NCBI GenBank assembly: GCA_964352215.1 | Contig: CAYGRE010000014.1 | Coordinates: forward strand, 1-64,000 | DNA from: CAWUKT01 sp964352215 | Lineage (GTDB): Bacteria; Bacteroidota; Bacteroidia; J057; JADKCL01 | Reading direction: 5' to 3' | DNA length: 64,000 bases | Shown here: piece after piece, positions 44,921-52,267 of the stretch | How the letters are laid out: each line of letters opens with the position of its first letter | How positions within the stretch are numbered: position 1 is the first letter of the stretch | Position numbers and translations under genes: made by a program | The notes under the pieces: generated by a model | The model's input: only the letters and a program-made list of their open reading frames with translations | Told to the model about the DNA's origin: nothing | Databases searched by the model: none

Positions 44921-45395
44921 CCCTCTCCAGAGGTTAGTCACAGTAACTTCCAAAGTTACCCTACTAACATTATATGTTAATAATCTTCACCAAGCACCAG
45001 CCCATATTAACATTCAGTGTTAGTTAAGACAACACCTAATGTTATCCATACATTCCTTTTCGCATTAAAGTCATACCAATCTGCTTTAAATGACTAACAT
45101 TTAATGTTACCCACCTTCAACAAATCAATCCATAGATTAACATAATATGTTAGCTCACACAACATTCCAAGTTATTCAAGCAACATCAAACGTTAGTTAT
45201 TATAACACAAAACGCTACCTGCCCAACAGGATATGATAGCCCGAGCAACACAAAAAGTCCACCAACTAACCTCTTAAGCTCAATACACTAACTCCGGAAG
45301 TGAGAGCACATAACTTCGGAAGTTACCCTCACTAACTTCTGAAGTTAGCCACTTCCACAAAAACGCTTGCAAAAAGTAACCAAACATGTTACTTT
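44921..45395. repeat. Phased array of 17-bp TAAC-N7-9-GTTA palindromes (operator-like)
   Basis: Consensus yTAAC(A/T)TnnnA(A/T)GTTAr. Clear sites start at 44943, 44964, 45007, 45029, 45094, 45137, 45159, 45180, 45202, 45310, 45332 and 45376; more degenerate ones at 45223, 45245, 45266 and 45288; and a half-site at 44921. Sites 44943, 44964, 45094, 45137, 45310 and 45332 have perfect 6-8 base arms. All starts fall on one lattice: steps are 21-22 bases or sums of them, mean about 21.7, so 17-bp sites are separated by 4-5 bases. Decayed slots remain near 44986, 45051, 45073, 45116 and 45354. The last site overlaps the promoter of the gene at 45425. Confidence 0.85.
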
Positions 45396-45397
45396 AG
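45365..45397 (+). promoter_or_regulatory. Bacteroidota-type promoter overlapped by the last palindrome
   Basis: TTG (45367-45369) stands 20 bases before TACTTTAG (45390-45397), which matches the Bacteroidota -7 consensus TANNTTTG at 7 of 8 positions. The predicted start site is near 45403, giving a leader of about 20 bases before the ATG at 45425. The palindrome AAAGTAAC (45373-45380) / GTTACTTT (45388-45395) fills the spacer and covers the -7 element, so a protein bound there would block transcription. Confidence 0.5.
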
Positions 45398-45424
45398 TCC
45401 AAAACACACCTAAAACTGATCTAT

Positions 45425-45943
45425 ATGGCCAATTTTGAGTACCCTGAAGTTCACATGGGGCGTATCATTCAACAACTTTTGCGGAAAAAAGGAGCCTCCA
45501 ATGACGAATTTAGCCGAGCCATGGATGTCGCATTGACACATGTCCCTCGAATCTTCAAGCAAAAAACTATCCCTCTGAAGCGTTTGCGTGCTATTTCCAA
45601 TTACCTGGAATATGATCTGTGCGCCTTATTGCCCTCCAAAAAGACTCAGGAGTTTATCCAAAAAGGGAAAGGTCTGGATGCCCTGCAAGCGGAACTCAAT
45701 GATGCTCACTCGATTCATGAGTCCCACAAAGCCGAATTGGATGCTCAAGCTTCCAGGTTCCAAGCGGAAATTGAACAAAAGGAAAGAGAGTGGAGTGCGA
45801 AGGATTCAGAACGAAAGACCGAACTGGCAGCACTACAAGCTGAATTGGTTGAAGAAAAGGAAAATCGACTGGAAGCTGAGATTCAAGTACGGGTTTTGGA
45901 AGGGAAATTAGAGATTCTGATGCTTCAACAAGGTTTGAAATAG
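45425..45943 (+). CDS. Small HTH-like protein with C-terminal coiled coil
   Basis: 172 residues. Residues 11-70 (GRIIQQLLRKKGASNDEFSR and ALTHVPRIFKQKTIPLKRLR) look like an XRE/lambda-repressor-type helix-turn-helix: a first helix, a turn around NDEF, and a recognition helix before the LKRLRAISNYLEYDL dimer-like segment. Residues 80-170 are charged and heptad-like (AELDAQASRFQAEIEQKERE, ALQAELVEEKENRLEAEIQV), a predicted coiled coil that would make dimers or larger assemblies. It has no signal peptide or membrane helix. The array of palindromes directly upstream is the likely binding target. Identity beyond HTH-plus-coiled-coil is unknown. Confidence 0.7.
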   Translation: MANFEYPEVHMGRIIQQLLRKKGASNDEFSRAMDVALTHVPRIFKQKTIPLKRLRAISNYLEYDLCALLPSKKTQEFIQKGKGLDALQAELNDAHSIHESHKAELDAQASRFQAEIEQKEREWSAKDSERKTELAALQAELVEEKENRLEAEIQVRVLEGKLEILMLQQGLK

Positions 45944-46006
45944 GAGGATTTCCATTTGTGATATCTCTTTGGGCTTCCATCTGGCAATCGACCAAATACT
46001 GTGGTC

Positions 46007-46600
46007 TTATCCCTTGAGGTCATCCGGAAATACAGACTTCAAATCCAGGTACATTCCATTGAAGAGGGCAACCCTGATGATATCATCCTTCACATACTGC
46101 CTTTTCAACTGGTACTTCCCTCCTTCCAGCTCAAATACCTCCACCACCTCGATCTCCGGGATCACGATCCAATAGGCCTGGACTCCCGCTTCCTGGTAAA
46201 GATCGTACTTGTCCTGAACGTCCTTCTTGGAAGTGGAAGGAGACAGAATCTCTACGATCAGATTCGGAGCGCCATTGCAACCTCGGCGGTCGATCTTGGC
46301 AGGGTCACAGATCACACATATATCCGGCTGAACCACGGTAAAGATTTCATGGTCATTGGCATTGGGAAATAAGCGGACATCAAAGGGAGCGTGGAATACA
46401 CTACATTTCGTCCTGTGACGGGCTACAAGGAAAAACTCCAATAAGTTGGAACTGATCTGCTGGTGCCTTGCCGATGGCCCGGGGGTCATCTTGAAGATTT
46501 TGCCTTTGATCAACTCTACATATTCCTCAAACTTCCAGGTCAGGTATTCTGCATAGGAGTATTTCTTCTCAAGGTCCAATAAGTTGATATCGTACACCAT
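46007..46600 (-). CDS. Uma2 (DUF820) family PD-(D/E)XK-like protein
   Basis: 197 residues. The Uma2 core is visible: FHAPFDVRLFPNAND, VVQPDICVICDPAKI (first catalytic Asp) and APNLIVEILSPSTSKKDVQD (catalytic Glu then Lys). The fold belongs to restriction-endonuclease-like nucleases, but a nuclease activity for Uma2 proteins is mostly unproven. The C-terminal QAYWIVIPEIEVVEVFELEG is also family-typical. It ends 63 bases from the HTH gene, converging with it. Upstream is the terminator of the TonB receptor. Confidence 0.85.
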   Translation of the reverse strand: MVYDINLLDLEKKYSYAEYLTWKFEEYVELIKGKIFKMTPGPSARHQQISSNLLEFFLVARHRTKCSVFHAPFDVRLFPNANDHEIFTVVQPDICVICDPAKIDRRGCNGAPNLIVEILSPSTSKKDVQDKYDLYQEAGVQAYWIVIPEIEVVEVFELEGGKYQLKRQYVKDDIIRVALFNGMYLDLKSVFPDDLKG

Positions 46601-46647
46601 CTATTGATCTTTCATTCTAAGATTGAATTTATAAAAGATTTGTCAAA

Positions 46648-46681
46648 CCTCTTTTTACATTCGTCCTAACTTAAAAAGAGG
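46648..46681 (-). terminator. Inverted repeat, likely terminator of the TonB receptor gene
   Basis: CCTCTTTTTA (46648-46657) pairs perfectly with TAAAAAGAGG (46672-46681) around a 14-base loop. It lies 11 bases past the receptor stop and upstream of the Uma2 gene, so it could separate the two minus-strand genes. The T/A part is inside the stem, not after it, so the mechanism is uncertain. Confidence 0.5.
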
Positions 46682-46691
46682 CCACACCCAT

Positions 46692-49067
46692 TTAGAATTC
46701 AAACCGGTAATTCAACAAGGGGAAGATTCCATTTTGGTAGTCGGCATCCATCTGGTTGGTTTCGGGATTGTAGTATTCCACCCAGAGGTTCTGGCGGTTG
46801 CTCACGTTCTGAATGTCGATCATCAGGGTGTGGGTCGAGGATTTGGCGTTGATGGTGTAATGTACTCCCAGGTCCACCCGCCAGTAGTCGGAAACCTTGT
46901 CCGCATACAACTGATCCTCAAAGCGAACCGTGTAACCGGCATCCTGTGAGGCGGCAAAGTCTATGGGTGTAAAGCGGTTACCTCCGCTCAGCACTGTCTT
47001 TCCATTCAGACCAAGCGTATTTTTCTTTGACTTACCGACTTTGAATTCTTTGCCACCGAGTAGGGTCAGATTGTAGTTTCCATTGTAGCGGGTAGAATAC
47101 CAGTCCCCTTCCCGGGGGCTGAATTCAGAATTGTACAAGCTACCGGTCAGCATCAGGTAATACTGGTTGGAGAAGAACTTGTTGAGGGTCAGGTCTATCC
47201 CGTAGTTCCTGCCAATCCCGGTGCTGGTGAGGTTATTCGCCTCATCCAGATCCCATACGCTGGCATTGTTGATGATCGCGAAGGTGCTCCCGCTGTCAGA
47301 ACTGACCGCAATATTGTAGAGGTGCTGAAAGTAAACTTCGGTCTTGAGGCTCCAATCGCGACCGATGGCGAAGTCGTGGCCCAAGACAAAATGCGCGGAG
47401 CGAAGCAGGTCCAAATCCATATTGGGCAGGGTACGTTCCTCGTTGGGGCCAGTGGATTCGGCGAGATAGACGGAGATATGCTCCGGCTTGCTGTGAAGTC
47501 CTGCGGCAAAGCTCAGCTTGTGCTTGTCATTTGCCTGCCAACTGACCGCAGCCCGGGGATCAATGGCGGATTTTCCATTCAGGGCCAGGTAGGTCGCATG
47601 CACCCCGGCATTGAGGGTGATCTGATCGTTGAGGCGGTGTTTCCATTGCCCATAGCCTTCATACTGTTGCGTATTTCCCCCCTGGTCGAAGTAAACGGTC
47701 CACATATTTTCGTCCCAGTCTTTGTTGCGGTAGTAGTAGTTGTAGTCGATCTGGCTGCCGATCAGTCCCACGCGGATGGTGTTGCGGGCGTCGAGCTTGG
47801 TGTTGAACAGGGTATGGAAACGGAGGGCATAGTTCTCGAAATTCGTTTCGTCAAAGGCATCCTCGCTATAGTTCTGTTCGGGTAATAAACGGTAGGAATA
47901 GTCTTTGTAATTGTCCACTGAGACTGCGGCCACTGTTTTCAGGTAACTTTTGTCCCCGATCAGCAAGCGGTGCTTGAGTCCTACCACCCCGACATGCTGA
48001 CGGGACCAGAAATTGGTGCTTTCACCCAGGCTCCCCCATTGGCTGGAATCGGGTACCGGGACATCGCCCTCAGCGACATTGGTGCCACCCAGGCCAAAAA
48101 TGCCGAAGTCTCCGGCCTTGGAGGGCAGGTGGATATTGAAGGACAGGTCCTGGTAGGTGGGCATGACGTCCAGGTTAGGGATAAATTGCTGCATCAGGCC
48201 CAGGGTAGAATAGCGGTAATTGACCAGGTAGGATGCTTTTGATTTCTTGGAAAAATACCCTTCTGTGGAAGCCTCGATGCCCAATACACCCACCATAAGG
48301 GATGATTCTCTTTGCTCGGAATTGCCTCGGCGGAAGCGGAGGTCGAAGACCCCGGAATAGGCATTGCCGAATTCTGCGGGAAAGGCTCCGGTATAGAAGT
48401 CTGAATTTCCGAGGGTACTTGAGCTCAGCATGGATATGGGACCACCGGAACTTCCCTGGTCACCGAAGTGGTTGGGATTGGGGATTTCCACCCCTTCCAG
48501 CCGCCAGAGCATCCCCCTGGGAGAATTGCCACGGATCACGATCTCGTTGCTCATATCGTCACCGCTGCTGGTAACCCCGGCAAAGTTCTGGGCCATCCGT
48601 CCCGGATCCATAACCGCCGCCGGATAACGCTTGGTTTCTTCGACGGAAAAGGATTTGGCACTTACGGTAGCCATTTCATTTAAGGGCTTCCTCCCCTCCT
48701 GCTCATCTGTGATCACGACATCTGAAAGGTTGACATCATCCGTGGCGATGCGCTCCTGCATGGCCAGATTCAGAACCAACTCTTTGCCGGAAGTCACCAC
48801 GATGCCGGACATGACCAGGAGTTCGTAGCCTTCCATGTTCACTTGCAGGTCCACGCGGCCTACCGGGACATTGGCAACTCTGAATTCGCCATCGGGGTTG
48901 GTGATGGAGCCACCGATTACTTTGTCGGTGGAAATGGTCACGGTTGCACCGGCCATCGGCATTTCAGATTCCTGGTCGGTGACCTGTCCTCGGATGGTTT
49001 GGGTAAGATCCTGGGCATGGGCATGTACAGTACTGAGGATCAATAGGATAAAGAGGGAGATTTTCAT
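46692..49067 (-). CDS. TonB-dependent outer membrane receptor, paralogue of 35926-38304
   Basis: 791 residues. Signal peptide (SLFILLILSTVHAHA), carboxypeptidase-regulatory-like domain (TIRGQVTDQESEMPMAGATV), plug with VEETKRYPAAVMDPGRMAQN and EIVIRGNSPRGMLWRLEGVE, and a beta-barrel ending in YRFEF. The plug blocks are close to those of the receptor at 35926, so the two share recent ancestry. No SusD partner is adjacent. It begins 49 bases downstream of a strong hairpin (49116-49154). Substrate unknown; the lone-receptor context makes iron chelates, vitamins or peptides as likely as glycans. Confidence 0.9.
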   Translation of the reverse strand: MKISLFILLILSTVHAHAQDLTQTIRGQVTDQESEMPMAGATVTISTDKVIGGSITNPDGEFRVANVPVGRVDLQVNMEGYELLVMSGIVVTSGKELVLNLAMQERIATDDVNLSDVVITDEQEGRKPLNEMATVSAKSFSVEETKRYPAAVMDPGRMAQNFAGVTSSGDDMSNEIVIRGNSPRGMLWRLEGVEIPNPNHFGDQGSSGGPISMLSSSTLGNSDFYTGAFPAEFGNAYSGVFDLRFRRGNSEQRESSLMVGVLGIEASTEGYFSKKSKASYLVNYRYSTLGLMQQFIPNLDVMPTYQDLSFNIHLPSKAGDFGIFGLGGTNVAEGDVPVPDSSQWGSLGESTNFWSRQHVGVVGLKHRLLIGDKSYLKTVAAVSVDNYKDYSYRLLPEQNYSEDAFDETNFENYALRFHTLFNTKLDARNTIRVGLIGSQIDYNYYYRNKDWDENMWTVYFDQGGNTQQYEGYGQWKHRLNDQITLNAGVHATYLALNGKSAIDPRAAVSWQANDKHKLSFAAGLHSKPEHISVYLAESTGPNEERTLPNMDLDLLRSAHFVLGHDFAIGRDWSLKTEVYFQHLYNIAVSSDSGSTFAIINNASVWDLDEANNLTSTGIGRNYGIDLTLNKFFSNQYYLMLTGSLYNSEFSPREGDWYSTRYNGNYNLTLLGGKEFKVGKSKKNTLGLNGKTVLSGGNRFTPIDFAASQDAGYTVRFEDQLYADKVSDYWRVDLGVHYTINAKSSTHTLMIDIQNVSNRQNLWVEYYNPETNQMDADYQNGIFPLLNYRFEF

Positions 49068-49115
49068 GGTATCGCGGTTGAACGGTTATTTTTCAGGGTT
49101 GATTCAGGCAGTTCT

Positions 49116-49154
49116 CTTTCATCCCCTTGCCCGAAGGCAAGGGTTGTATGAAAG
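49116..49154 (-). other. Two-tier hairpin between GIN lipoprotein and TonB receptor genes
   Basis: CTTTCAT (49116-49122) and ATGAAAG (49148-49154) enclose CCCTTGCC (49124-49131), loop CGAA, and GGCAAGGG (49136-49143). The 7- and 8-base stems are perfect, joined by a small asymmetric internal loop. No T-run follows on the minus strand. It may end the upstream operon or act as a leader structure for the receptor mRNA. Confidence 0.55.
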
Positions 49155-49220
49155 CGTATTGATAATTTTTGGTGTGGGTGGGTTTGGTTTGTCGGGAGAG
49201 CTAGCTTGCTTTTCCTTTAG

Positions 49221-49341
49221 ATCTGTTCTTTGTCTTGGCTCTGTTCTGATCTTTGTCTTGGATCAGTTCCGATCTTTGTCTTGGATCAGTTCCGATCTGC
49301 TCAAGGGGATCAGTTCCGATCAGCTCAAGGGGATCAGTTGG
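49221..49341. repeat. 23/24-bp tandem array at the 3' end of the GIN lipoprotein gene
   Basis: A divergent unit (49221-49247) is followed by two identical 23-base units (49248-49270, 49271-49293) and two 24-base units (49294-49317, 49318-49341). The unit consensus holds two GATC sequences (gatcTTTGTCTTGgatcAGTTCC). The stop codon of the minus-strand gene (49334-49336) is inside the last unit, so the array starts at the stop and extends through the 3' untranslated region. Confidence 0.85.
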
Positions 49342-50053
49342 CGTTGATGACGTCACCGGAGCCGGTGATATCGACGTTCAGGATGGGTTGACCTTTGTAG
49401 TAAACATCGCCTGAACCAGAGACCCGAACGTCCAATTGATCGCTGACAGTTACTTCAGCAGAACCTGAGCCCGATACATTGAAATCAGCGGTTTGGCAAG
49501 GCATATCGAAGGCTTTCAGAGTTCCGGAGCCACTTACACGCTGGGAAATTGAAGTAGCACTTCCCTCCAGTTTCACATCGCCAGAGCCACTGATTCTGGA
49601 GTCAACATCACCGCCTTCAAAGGCAATGTCCAGGTCGCCGGAACCACTGATATTCAAATCAAGATTCCCTTGTTCCAGAAAAGTGTTGGTGGTGTACACA
49701 TCCCCGGATCCAGAGATGTCGATCCTCGTCAATTCCGGAATGGTGATGTCAATCGTAATGTCGTCGTGGTTCCTTACACAATTGTCCAAAGAGATGTACC
49801 AGGTGTTGCCCCTTACATCGCGTTCCAATTCATCCAGAACGTCTTGCTGTGCAGTGACGGAAATACTCTGCGTTTCCCCGTAGGTCAGGTTGATATCAGC
49901 AGCAATGCTCAGATCAATCCCGTCAATGGGTGGGAGTTCGATCGTCTCGGTTACGGAAGGACCACTGGCTTTTTTACAAATGATCTTTTCGCCACAGCTA
50001 CTCAGGGTGAAGACCAGTGCAATCAGGAGGAGAGATAATTTTGTAGTTTTCAT
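49334..50053 (-). CDS. Head-GIN domain (DUF2807) lipoprotein
   Basis: 239 residues from the ATG at 50053, which gives a lipoprotein signal (KTTKLSLLLIALVFTLSSCG, lipobox LSSC); frames upstream lack one and overlap the preceding gene. The mature part is a right-handed beta-repeat: ISGSGD, NISGSGDLDIAF, RISGSGDVKLEG, RVSGSGTLKAF, NVSGSGSAEVTV and a final DITGSGDV. This is the head-GIN/putative auto-transporter adhesin pattern of Bacteroidota. It is 86 bases after the STN surface-repeat gene, so it may be the last gene of that operon. Function unknown; adhesion or binding at the cell surface is proposed for the family. Confidence 0.85.
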   Translation of the reverse strand: MKTTKLSLLLIALVFTLSSCGEKIICKKASGPSVTETIELPPIDGIDLSIAADINLTYGETQSISVTAQQDVLDELERDVRGNTWYISLDNCVRNHDDITIDITIPELTRIDISGSGDVYTTNTFLEQGNLDLNISGSGDLDIAFEGGDVDSRISGSGDVKLEGSATSISQRVSGSGTLKAFDMPCQTADFNVSGSGSAEVTVSDQLDVRVSGSGDVYYKGQPILNVDITGSGDVINAN

Positions 50054-50139
50054 TTTCTTTCGGTTAGGTATTTTCATGTTTTCAATAGGGAGACAGGTTA
50101 GCAGAGAAATACCCTTACATCCCTTCGAAAAAAAATAGA

Positions 50140-52158
50140 CTAAAATGAAATTCTTATAGCCCCCTGATAACCAAGCCATGAACTAAGGCGGGTGACGCGG
50201 GAATCGTATGTCCAAAAGGGATTGCGGGGGACATTGGAGAGAAAATTTCCGTTTTCGTCATAGGCGTTGGCGATTCCCAGCGAGAGGCCGGGTCCGGCGG
50301 AAAGCTCGAACCAGGGGGTGGGATTGTAGACCAGTGAAGGGCGGAAAGAATGGACCAGGTTGAGGCGGGCCGGGCCGAGTCCTTCTTCATTGACTTGTTG
50401 GATGCTGAGTTCAAGATTTGTCCCTAGTGAGGGTGTGAAACTCAGGGTGGTCCCGACTCCAGCTCCATAAGACCAGGCCCGTTGGCCTTGCTTGAGCCGC
50501 AATCCGAGGGAGAGGAAATTGTACAGTTTGGGACGGCCGGTACGCAATTCGACCCGGAGGTGGTCGACTTCATTGGTTCCGATGCCGACGGCTTTGTAGC
50601 CATTTTGGGACCAGTTGACCAGGCCCAGGGCGTATCCTTCGAGGGTGTCACTGACATTGACCAGACCGATCTGCATGCCTTTGACGCGCTCTGCGCGGTT
50701 GAAGAAGGTGGCGGCCTGAAGGCCACCGACCGTTCCTTTGGCGGTGTTGGCCAGGCCCGCGGCCTGGAAGCCGCCGACGTCACCGCGGGCGGTGTTGGCC
50801 AGGCCCGCGGCCTGGAAGCCGCCGACGTCGCCGAGGGCGGTGTTGGCCAGGCCCGCGGCCTGGAAGCCGCCTACATCACCACCAGATCGGTTGTAAAGTC
50901 CGGCTGCCTGTCCGCCACCGACATTGCTGACGGCAGTGTTGAACAGCCCAGCCGCCTGCACCCACTTCACTTCTCCCCCGCCCCGGTTGAACAAACCGGC
51001 AACCTGCACCCCATCCATATCTTCTTCGGCATTATTGAAGATCCCGCCAATCTGCACCCCATGAATGTCATGGTGAATGATATTGAAAATCCCCCCTGCC
51101 TGGACCCCGGTCATAGTATCATCCACCATATTGTAGATTCCCCCAGCCTGAAATCCAGTAAAGGAACCACGTACATGGTTGTTGATCCCTGCGACCTGCG
51201 TACCCATTACATCCCCGCCTACGATATTTGCCAGACCCGCTACCTGCAAGCCCAGGACGTCTTCCCGGTCCATATTGACCAACCCTCCTACTTCAAAACC
51301 TTTGACCCCGGCTGCATAACCGGCGAGGACATTGATGGAGATGACGTTGGTCATTCCCCCACTCATGAGGCCATTGGTGCCGATGGAGGGGATCAAAGAA
51401 ATCTGAACGGGAAAGTTGGCCAGGGCCCGGTTCAGATTGAAGGCCCGCTGCTGCTGAACCTCAGGTACAAAAATTCGGGTCAAAGGGAGTTCTTCCCGAT
51501 AGCTGTCTCCGACCAGGCTCACCTCCATCCTTTGCAGCCTGTCCAGTGGCAAAGGCATCAGTCCAACTGTAAGGTTCAAATCTGTGCGTGGCCGGACGAT
51601 GACCACCGTATCCCGGTAACCAATCCGGTGAAAGGAGACGGGCAGAGACTTGATATGCCCAGGCACCCTCAGGGAATAACTTCCATCCGCCTTGGTGAGG
51701 GATGAATTGTGTTTTTCCGGATCGTAGACGGTTCCATATTGAATCTTGTCCCCGGTCTTGCCGTCGATGAGAAATCCGCTGATCTCAATCCAGTCGGGAT
51801 CGTCTTTTTGGGCAGGTTCCACGGGCCGCAGGACTATGTGGTTCCCCACCGCCGAATAGGTCATTTTCCCCTCTAACAATTCATCCAGCACCTTCTTGAC
51901 CTTGTCGTTTTGCGCCAGAAAGGTGACGATGGAATCCACTGGGGTTACTTCTGAATTGTAGGCAAAATAGAAGCGTCCCTTTTCACTCATGATGACGAGG
52001 GCATTTTCAAGGGGTTCCCCTTTTACCTGAAAAGTGACCCGCCGATTGAGGGGGTTGCCCTGGGCAGACACCAGATTCACCATAAACGCAAATGCGAATA
52101 CGAGCAGGGGAATCAGTTGAACTCTACTGTTGAGTGCGAAATTGCAAACAAGCTTCAC
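50140..52158 (-). CDS. STN-domain surface-repeat protein (LA_2272-like repeats)
   Basis: About 672 residues from the GTG at 52158, giving a signal peptide (KLVCNFALNSRVQLIPLLVF). An ATG at 52308 would instead add 50 residues, five copies of SKAL(H/L) and an overlap of 41 bases with fecR. Order: STN domain (RVTFQVKGEPLENALVIMSE), carboxypeptidase-regulatory-like domain, then about 18 repeats of GxQxAGLxN type similar to the LA_2272 surface-repeat family, and a C-terminal beta-rich part ending in GAIRISF. Such STN domains usually sit on TonB receptors that signal to FecR; here no receptor barrel of that kind is visible. It is third in an ECF-FecR-linked operon. Confidence 0.72.
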   Translation of the reverse strand: MKLVCNFALNSRVQLIPLLVFAFAFMVNLVSAQGNPLNRRVTFQVKGEPLENALVIMSEKGRFYFAYNSEVTPVDSIVTFLAQNDKVKKVLDELLEGKMTYSAVGNHIVLRPVEPAQKDDPDWIEISGFLIDGKTGDKIQYGTVYDPEKHNSSLTKADGSYSLRVPGHIKSLPVSFHRIGYRDTVVIVRPRTDLNLTVGLMPLPLDRLQRMEVSLVGDSYREELPLTRIFVPEVQQQRAFNLNRALANFPVQISLIPSIGTNGLMSGGMTNVISINVLAGYAAGVKGFEVGGLVNMDREDVLGLQVAGLANIVGGDVMGTQVAGINNHVRGSFTGFQAGGIYNMVDDTMTGVQAGGIFNIIHHDIHGVQIGGIFNNAEEDMDGVQVAGLFNRGGGEVKWVQAAGLFNTAVSNVGGGQAAGLYNRSGGDVGGFQAAGLANTALGDVGGFQAAGLANTARGDVGGFQAAGLANTAKGTVGGLQAATFFNRAERVKGMQIGLVNVSDTLEGYALGLVNWSQNGYKAVGIGTNEVDHLRVELRTGRPKLYNFLSLGLRLKQGQRAWSYGAGVGTTLSFTPSLGTNLELSIQQVNEEGLGPARLNLVHSFRPSLVYNPTPWFELSAGPGLSLGIANAYDENGNFLSNVPRNPFWTYDSRVTRLSSWLGYQGAIRISF
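50741..50884. repeat. 48-bp near-identical coding repeats
   Basis: Three 48-base units start at 50741, 50789 and 50837, with almost identical sequence over the first 40 bases (GCGGTGTTGGCC to CCGCC). They encode 16-residue copies of GDVGGFQAAGLANTA. DNA-level identity points to recent expansion by slippage or unequal recombination, unlike the diverged repeats around them. Confidence 0.8.
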
Positions 52159-52170
52159 CTTTTTGGCAGC

Positions 52171-52260
52171 ATGCAATGCTTTGGAGCCATGCAATGCTTT
52201 GGAACCATGCAATGCTTTGGAACCATGCAATGCTTTGGAAGTCAGCAATGCTTTGGAAGC
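52171..52260. repeat. 18-bp tandem array, five units, 3' of fecR
   Basis: Five 18-base units at 52171, 52189, 52207, 52225 and 52243, consensus ATGCAATGCTTTGGAACC; two are identical. The array starts 8 bases after the fecR stop (52268-52270). If the downstream gene starts at the GTG (52158), the array is noncoding; if it starts at ATG 52308, the array encodes SKALHG repeats. Confidence 0.85.
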
Positions 52261-52267
52261 TTGCAAA

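Noticed and set aside
44921..45395. CRISPR or ordinary tandem duplication
   Set aside because: Units are palindromic half-sites with variable spacers, conserved only in the arms; sequence identity between units is too low for a recent duplication.
48302..48574. Small plus-strand genes opposite the TonB receptor
   Set aside because: Antisense shadows without a family match or a plausible start.
50482..51705. Plus-strand open frame of 407 residues
   Set aside because: Antisense to the surface-repeat gene; its apparent repeats mirror the coding repeats of the other strand.
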